NCBI GenBank assembly: GCA_013389055.1
Contig: JACAEC010000009.1
Coordinates: 1 to 54,700 of the forward strand
Length of the DNA: 54,700 nt
From: Hydrogenophilaceae bacterium
Lineage (GTDB): Bacteria > Pseudomonadota > Gammaproteobacteria > Burkholderiales > Thiobacillaceae
Direction of reading: 5' to 3'
The notes below the pieces were generated by a model that ran no database searches, was not told where the DNA came from, and saw nothing but the letters and a program-made list of their open reading frames with translations. Numbering within the stretch: the first letter of the stretch is position 1; each line of letters begins with the position of its first letter. The position numbers and the translations under genes were made by a program. This document shows, piece after piece, positions 47,209-54,700 of this stretch.

Positions 47209-48228
47209 TCAGTGGTGGGAGAGGGCGTTGGACAGGAGTCGGGCGGTGATATCGACGATGGGGATGATCCGCTCGTAGGCCATCCGGGTCGGACCGATCA
47301 CACCGAGGGTGCCGACCACTTCGCCGTTGACCTCATAGGGCGCGGTGATCACGCTGCACTCATCGAGCGGCGCCATGCCGGATTCGGCCCCGATATAGAG
47401 TTGGACGCCCTCCGCATTCTGGCCGACGCTCAGCAGTTGCAGCAGATCGGTCTTGCTTTCGAACAGATGAAAGAGCTCGCGCAGCCGGCCCATGTCTGAC
47501 GACAGCTCCGGCGTCTTCAACAGATTGGCTTCGCCGGCGATGACATATTGCTGGCTGCCGCCCTCGAAGGCGCGGCTGCTGGTATCGATTGCCGCTTGCA
47601 TGAGCTGGCTGATGTCCGATTGGATGGCATTGAGTTCGCCCATCAGGCGCGGGCGCACCTCTTCGAAGCTCATCCCGCTGTAATGGTGGTTGAAGAAGTT
47701 GGCCGCCTGGGTCAGCTGGCTCTGGCTGTAGGCGCGGTCGGTCAGGATGATGCGGTTTTGCACCTCGCCATCGCCGCTGACCACGATGAGCAGGATGCGC
47801 TTGTCCGACAGGCTGAGGAACTCGATCTGGCGGAAGCGCTGGCTGCGCCGGTTGGGGGTGGCCACGACACCGGTGAAATGGGTCAGTTCGGCCAGGAGTT
47901 GCGAGGCGGCCGAGACCAGCCGCTGCGGATCGTCCGGCAACAGGGTGGCTTCGATCTGGATCAGTTCCGGCCGGGCCAGTGGTTGCACCGTGATCAGGCT
48001 GTCGACGAACAGCCGGTAGCCGCGTGCGGTCGGGATGCGGCCGGCCGAGGTATGCGGGCTGGCAATGAAGCCGCCTTCTTCCAGGTCGGCCATGACATTG
48101 CGGATGGTGGCCGGCGACAGGCTCAGGCCGGCATGTTTGGACAGCGTGCGCGAGCCGACGGGCTGGCCATCTTCGATATAGCGCTCAACCAGGGTCTTGA
48201 GCAGGAATCGGGCACGGTCGTTCAACAT
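47209..48228 (-). CDS. hrcA: heat-inducible transcription repressor HrcA
   Basis: 339 residues from ATG 48228 ([29 protein letters not shown]). A winged-helix N-terminus ([33 protein letters not shown]) and the C-terminal domain ([25 protein letters not shown]) are typical. HrcA represses groE/dnaK-type operons through CIRCE sites with GroEL help. No CIRCE sequence is seen in this window. It is divergent from nadK across 62 bases. Confidence 0.96.
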   Translation of the reverse strand: MLNDRARFLLKTLVERYIEDGQPVGSRTLSKHAGLSLSPATIRNVMADLEEGGFIASPHTSAGRIPTARGYRLFVDSLITVQPLARPELIQIEATLLPDDPQRLVSAASQLLAELTHFTGVVATPNRRSQRFRQIEFLSLSDKRILLIVVSGDGEVQNRIILTDRAYSQSQLTQAANFFNHHYSGMSFEEVRPRLMGELNAIQSDISQLMQAAIDTSSRAFEGGSQQYVIAGEANLLKTPELSSDMGRLRELFHLFESKTDLLQLLSVGQNAEGVQLYIGAESGMAPLDECSVITAPYEVNGEVVGTLGVIGPTRMAYERIIPIVDITARLLSNALSHH

Positions 48229-48276
48229 GTTGTCACGCAGTATGCAATAGATCACTCGGCCAAAGCGGCCAATGGC

Positions 48277-48282
48277 TATAAT
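48277..48282 (+). promoter_or_regulatory. perfect -10 hexamer immediately upstream of nadK
   Basis: TATAAT ends 8 bases before the nadK ATG, so transcription would start 0-3 bases before the start codon. No Shine-Dalgarno sequence is present in atttcacgtc, which fits a leaderless mRNA. The -35 region is poor. Confidence 0.5.
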
Positions 48283-48290
48283 TTCACGTC

Positions 48291-49163
48291 ATGGAAACCA
48301 ATTTCAAGAGCATTGCCCTGGTCGGCAAGTACAGCAGTTCCAGCGTCAGCAGTTCCATACTGCGTCTGGCCGAGTTTCTGGAGCAGCGCGGTCACGATGT
48401 CTGGACTACGGTGCATACGGCCGATAACTGCCAGATCCGAAGCATCAAGACGGCACCCCTGGTGGAATTGGCCGATCGCATGGACCTGGTCATCGTTATC
48501 GGCGGCGACGGCACCCTGCTCAACGTGGCGCGCGTGCTGGCCGATCATCCGGTTCCCATGATCGGCGTCAACCAGGGCCGCTTGGGCTTCCTGGCCGATG
48601 TCTCCGTCGACACCATGTTGACGACCTTGGACGAGATGCTGGCCGGCCAATACGTCGCCGAAGATCGCATTATGCTGGAATGTCATCTGGAGCGGCACGG
48701 CGACCTGTTCGATGCGGGCTATGCCTTCAATGATGTGGTGGTCAGCAAAGGCAGCACCGGGCGCCTGATCGAGTTCGAGGTCTATATCGACGACAAATTC
48801 GTCTACAGCCAGCGTGCGGACGGCCTGGTGCTGGCGACCCCGACCGGCTCCACCGCCTATGCCCTCTCGGCGGGCGGGCCTATTTTGCATCCCACGCTCG
48901 AGGCCTTCGTCCTCACCCCCGTGAGCGCCCATACCTTGTCGGCGCGCCCCATTGCCGTCAATAGCCGCTCGGAGATCGAGATCAACCTGATCCATGCCGT
49001 CGATGCCCGGGTCCATTTCGACGGCCAGCGGCATCAGGATTTGGTCATCGGCGACCGCGTCGTCGTACGCCGGGCCAAAAACACCATTCGCTTGCTGCAC
49101 CATTCCGAACATAACTATTACGACACCCTCAGGGAAAAGCTCCATTGGGGTGAAAAGCTGTAA
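48291..49163 (+). CDS. nadK: NAD kinase
   Basis: 290 residues. Phosphorylates NAD+ to NADP+. VIVIGGDGTLLNVARVL is the GGDGT motif, GVNQGRLGFLADV follows, then AFNDVVVSKGSTGRLIEFEVYID and ATPTGSTAYALSAGGPI. Normal length. In related bacteria recN usually follows closely; here 621 non-coding bases intervene. Confidence 0.97.
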   Translation: METNFKSIALVGKYSSSSVSSSILRLAEFLEQRGHDVWTTVHTADNCQIRSIKTAPLVELADRMDLVIVIGGDGTLLNVARVLADHPVPMIGVNQGRLGFLADVSVDTMLTTLDEMLAGQYVAEDRIMLECHLERHGDLFDAGYAFNDVVVSKGSTGRLIEFEVYIDDKFVYSQRADGLVLATPTGSTAYALSAGGPILHPTLEAFVLTPVSAHTLSARPIAVNSRSEIEINLIHAVDARVHFDGQRHQDLVIGDRVVVRRAKNTIRLLHHSEHNYYDTLREKLHWGEKL

Positions 49164-49784
49164 AGCGCTGATCGCGCGACTACGTAATTACCCGTAGATT
49201 TCTGGCAATTTCTACGCAATGCCCGCTGCCAACACTCGCAATGCCCCCAATTATTTCCCGCCTGGCCTTGGCTTACAGTGCAGTCAAGCGGTTTGAACGT
49301 GCAATGTGCCGCAGGGTTGCTTGGTCAGACAATCACGACTCACTGGCCAAGGTTGCTGTAAGCCACTGTTCAGGATTGCAGGCAATCGATGAATTCAGGA
49401 CCCAGGCATATGTGTATCGTCAACGGAAGCGAATGGACTCCCACCCTATTTGCACGAAAGCTCGACGGCTGTGCAAATAGTTTTGGCCGGCGGCTGTATG
49501 GCCGTCGGCCCTCTTCTTTTCCCAGTAGGCGGGGAACCACCTGTCGGTTTCCCGCCGAATCCCATCTCAGGACAGCCGGCTACCGATATCCCTCCAGTTG
49601 CAGCCGGTTCAGCCTGGAACCCGGATACGACTGAGCTCCAGTCCCTGCCGATAAGCGGTCGCCGAACCGGTAGCCGTCAGTGGTGCGGCACGGTCTACCC
49701 CACGCACTGTTCCATCTGGCAATTCGCCGTCAGGCGCTTTATTCTCGCAGCCTTGCAATAGTCGGAATAAAGCACACTAGACGC
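49164..49784 (+). promoter_or_regulatory. 621-base non-coding region between nadK and recN, rich in inverted repeats
   Basis: No protein gene is convincing: the ORFs at 49241, 49389 and 49450 lack family features and the codon bias of the neighbours. The 5' part has CTACG-N8-CGTAG (49180-49197) and a GG-N10-GC element (TGGCAATTTCTACGCA, 49203-49218). The 3' part has several stems: CTATTTGCAC-N15-GTGCAAATAG (49446-49480, perfect) followed by TTTT; GGCCGGCGGC with GCCGTCGGCC (about 49485-49510, one G-T pair) followed by a T-rich run; GGCGGGGAACC-N7-GGTTTCCCGCC (49528-49556); and a long-range pair CGGCTACCG/CGGTAGCCG (49577-49585 with 49668-49676). It may encode a structured RNA. Confidence 0.5.
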
Positions 49785-51437
49785 ATGCTGCGTTCACTCA
49801 ACATCTCGGACTTCGTCCTGGTCGACCGGCTCGAGCTTGAATTCGGGCCGGGATTTTCCGTGTTGACGGGTGAGACCGGGGCAGGCAAATCGATCTTGCT
49901 GGATGCCCTGGGTTTGGCGCTGGGCGGCCGGGCCGAGGCCGGCATGGTGCGCGCGGGTGCGGCCAAGGCCGAGGTGATCGCCGAGTTCGCTTGCGACCAG
50001 GCGCCGGACCTGCAAGCCTGGCTGGCCGAACAGGAACTGGAGGGCGACCCCGGCACCTGCCTGTTGCGGCGCACCCTCGAAGCCGGCGGCCGCTCCCGCG
50101 CCTTCATCAACGGCCGGCCGGTCACCCTGCAGCAACTCAAGGAGGCCGGCGAGTTCCTGGTCGACATCCATGGTCAGCATGCCCACTACTCCCTGCTGAA
50201 ATCAGCGCTGCAGCGGCAGATCCTCGACAGCTATGCCGCTGCCGAGAAGCAGGCCCAGGCGGTGGCTGAGGGCTACAAGGCCTGGTTGGAGGCGATGCGG
50301 CGGCGCCAGCAGGCCGAGCAGCAATCCCAGGAACGCCAGGCCGAGCGGGATCGCCTGGTCTGGGTGGTCGAGGAGTTGACCGCCTTGCGCTTCAGCGCCG
50401 AAGAATGGCAGGGCCTGCAGGAGGCCCATCAGCGCCTGGCCCATGCAGCAGACCTGCTCAGCGGTGCTCAGCAGGTCAACCTGGTCTTGGCTGGGGACGA
50501 GGTCGGTGTCCTGGCCCAAGTCAAAGCGGCGCACGGCCGCCTGGCCGGTCTGGCGGAGATCGACCCCCAATTGGCCGAGCCGCTCAAGCTGCTGGATTCG
50601 GGTCTGATCGAGCTGACCGAAGCCGCCCATGAGCTTCTGCGTTATGCAGATCGCCTCGAACTCGACCCGGCCGCCCTGGCTCAGGCCGAAGCCCGCATCG
50701 CCGCGGTGACCTCGGCCGCACACAAATTCCGGGTGAAACCTGGGGAATTGCCGGAGCTGTTGCAACGCTCGCAGGCGCAGTTGGCCGAACTGGAGCAATT
50801 GACCGACCCTGCGGCATTGGCCGAAGCGGAGCGGTCTGCCGAGGCGGCCTACCGCAAGCAGGCGGCCACTTTGACCAGCCAGCGCCAAGCGGGCGCTGAG
50901 AAATTGGCGCGGGCGGTGACCCAGGCCATGCAAGGCCTGGCCATGAAGGGCGGCCGCTTCGCTATTGAGTTGCGGGCCAGCGAGCCCAGCGCCCATGGTC
51001 TCGAGGAGATCGAGTTCCAGGTCAGTCCGCACAGCGGCCAGGGCTTGAACGCCTTGGCCAAGACCGCTTCCGGTGGTGAGCTTTCCCGCATCGGTCTCTC
51101 TCTCCAGACCGTGTTGTCGGGCGTCAGCGGCACGCCTACCTTGATTTTCGACGAAGTCGATGCCGGTATCGGCGGCGGGGTGGCCGAGATCGTCGGCCGC
51201 ATGCTGGCGGAGCTGGGTGGCAAGCGGCAGGTGCTTTGTGTCACCCATCTGCCCCAGGTGGCGGCCTGTGCCGGCAGCCATTATTCGGTGAGCAAGGCCA
51301 AGAAGGCCGGCACCGTCGTCTCCCAGGTACGGCGCTTGAGCCCGGAGGAGCGGGTCGACGAGGTAGCCCGGATGTTGGGCGGTGTGACCATCACCGAGAC
51401 GACCCGGCGGCATGCCGAGGAGATGCTCGGGGGCTAA
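49785..51437 (+). CDS. recN: DNA repair protein RecN
   Basis: 550 residues from ATG 49785 ([20 protein letters not shown]). SMC-like ATPase for double-strand break repair. Walker A is [22 protein letters not shown], a long central coiled coil spans about 150-350 with many Gln/Ala/Glu residues, the signature is [16 protein letters not shown], and Walker B is [14 protein letters not shown]. No LexA box (CTGT-N8-ACAG) was found upstream. The track start 49680 adds non-conserved residues. Confidence 0.96.
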   Translation: MLRSLNISDFVLVDRLELEFGPGFSVLTGETGAGKSILLDALGLALGGRAEAGMVRAGAAKAEVIAEFACDQAPDLQAWLAEQELEGDPGTCLLRRTLEAGGRSRAFINGRPVTLQQLKEAGEFLVDIHGQHAHYSLLKSALQRQILDSYAAAEKQAQAVAEGYKAWLEAMRRRQQAEQQSQERQAERDRLVWVVEELTALRFSAEEWQGLQEAHQRLAHAADLLSGAQQVNLVLAGDEVGVLAQVKAAHGRLAGLAEIDPQLAEPLKLLDSGLIELTEAAHELLRYADRLELDPAALAQAEARIAAVTSAAHKFRVKPGELPELLQRSQAQLAELEQLTDPAALAEAERSAEAAYRKQAATLTSQRQAGAEKLARAVTQAMQGLAMKGGRFAIELRASEPSAHGLEEIEFQVSPHSGQGLNALAKTASGGELSRIGLSLQTVLSGVSGTPTLIFDEVDAGIGGGVAEIVGRMLAELGGKRQVLCVTHLPQVAACAGSHYSVSKAKKAGTVVSQVRRLSPEERVDEVARMLGGVTITETTRRHAEEMLGG

Positions 51438-51871
51438 GCTTTGCCCGACTTGGAGCGGTAAGGACAGTCCTGCTTCACGCAATCGACGTAGAGATAGAGG
51501 GAGTGCTCGTGCAGGGAAAAGCCGCGGTCGGCGGCGATCTTCTGCTGCCGGCGCTCGATCTCCGGGTCGTAGAACTCTTCGACGCGACCACATTGCAGGC
51601 AGACCAGGTGGTCGTGGTGGCCACCCTGGTTGAGCTCGTAGATGGCCTTTTCATTGTCGAAGTGATGGCGGATGAGCAGGCCGGCCTGTTCGAATTGGGT
51701 CAATACGCGATACACGGTGGCCAGGCCGACGTCGACGCCTTCCTCCTTGAGCAGGTGATAGACGTCGTCGGCCGTGAGATGCCGCTTGTCCGCGGTCTCG
51801 AACAGGTTGAGGATCTTGAGCCGGGGCAGGGTGGCCTTCAGCCCCATGGTTTTGAGTTGCTCGGTGCTCAT
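51434..51871 (-). CDS. fur: ferric uptake regulator Fur
   Basis: 145 residues. Iron-responsive repressor. The winged helix contains [36 protein letters not shown]; metal sites include [24 protein letters not shown] and the C-terminal Cys pair in [12 protein letters not shown]. It overlaps the recN 3' end by 4 bases (convergent) and is divergent from bamE. Confidence 0.96.
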   Translation of the reverse strand: MSTEQLKTMGLKATLPRLKILNLFETADKRHLTADDVYHLLKEEGVDVGLATVYRVLTQFEQAGLLIRHHFDNEKAIYELNQGGHHDHLVCLQCGRVEEFYDPEIERRQQKIAADRGFSLHEHSLYLYVDCVKQDCPYRSKSGKA

Positions 51872-51893
51872 GTGTGTGACGACTCGATGTGTT

Positions 51894-51912
51894 GCGCGCT
51901 ATCATAGCGCGC
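51894..51912. promoter_or_regulatory. palindromic element between fur and bamE
   Basis: GCGCGCTAT-C-ATAGCGCGC, a perfect 9-base inverted repeat around one base. It contains TATCAT on the plus strand and TATGAT on the minus strand, both usable as -10 hexamers, each about 25-30 bases from the start codon of its gene. It may be a symmetrical bidirectional promoter core or an operator. Confidence 0.5.
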
Positions 51913-51936
51913 TTAAACCATATCAACTACCCACTC

Positions 51937-54700
<2,764 letters not shown>

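Noticed and set aside
48229-48290. CIRCE operator near hrcA
   Set aside because: No TTAGCACTC-N9-GAGTGCTAA or close variant is present between hrcA and nadK.
49450-49761. 103-residue ORF with an LAGGC sequence that could be a lipobox
   Set aside because: The N-terminus is not a hydrophobic signal peptide, codon bias is unlike the neighbours, and the stretch is dominated by RNA-like inverted repeats.
49681-49784. LexA box upstream of recN
   Set aside because: No CTGT-N8-ACAG match was found although recN is often SOS-controlled.

Overview
The window is high-GC, densely coded DNA from a betaproteobacterium. The best guess is a sulfur oxidiser of the Thiobacillaceae/Hydrogenophilales/Sulfuricellaceae kind. 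Supporting signs are a flavocytochrome c sulfide dehydrogenase pair (fccB-fccA), the hrcA/nadK/recN and fur/bamE/dapB neighbourhoods common in that class, a lolC-lolD pair, and heavy c-di-GMP/two-component signalling. No tRNA, rRNA, CRISPR array or complete insertion sequence was seen. The long antisense ORFs in the track are shadows caused by high GC.

Layout. 1-87 is the tail of a response-regulator-type protein. 165-4749 holds nifJ (pyruvate:ferredoxin oxidoreductase) overlapping a dihydroorotate-dehydrogenase-like gene. 4765-14340 is a minus-strand five-gene signalling operon: MASE3-PAS histidine kinase, stand-alone receiver, very large REC-PAS-kinase-REC-REC-Hpt hybrid, receiver with an unrecognised output domain, and receiver-HD-GYP. 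Divergent from it is an EAL-CBS-GGDEF protein (14684-16555). 16556-20285 carries a small inverted-repeat mobile element, a methyltransferase, a secreted rhodanese, a COG4255-like gene and transaldolase. 20498-27656 carries DUF2189, YjbQ, LolC-LolD, PilZ, DUF2062, ComEC and SirB2. 27680-35595 is glycogen/hexose-phosphate metabolism (HDOD, pgi, second copy of the mobile element, glgB divergent from glgC, GH57). 35641-36703 holds slyD and a secreted SCP2-like gene facing each other.

36802-39747 is a minus-strand MCE (Mla-like) lipid-transport operon whose ATPase subunit has lost its P-loop half and lacks an ordinary start codon; its last gene, a lipoprotein, has a repeat array embedded in its signal-peptide region. 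Divergently, 39801-44228 is a tightly coupled SH3 / M48 protease / CHASE2 adenylate cyclase / class II cyclic-nucleotide phosphodiesterase operon, which looks like an envelope-sensing cAMP module. 44298-45881 is fccB-fccA behind an apparent FNR-type promoter and a leader terminator. 46099-53153 holds hemH, hrcA, nadK, an unusually long structured non-coding stretch, recN, fur, bamE and dapB. The window ends in a PAS-GGDEF-EAL gene that runs off the right edge.

The items most worth following up are the non-autonomous element family (18-bp perfect ends, apparent TAA target duplication), the pseudo-ATPase of the MCE operon, the envelope protease/cyclase/phosphodiesterase module, the fccA leader attenuator, the novel-output response regulator, and the structured nadK-recN intergenic region.
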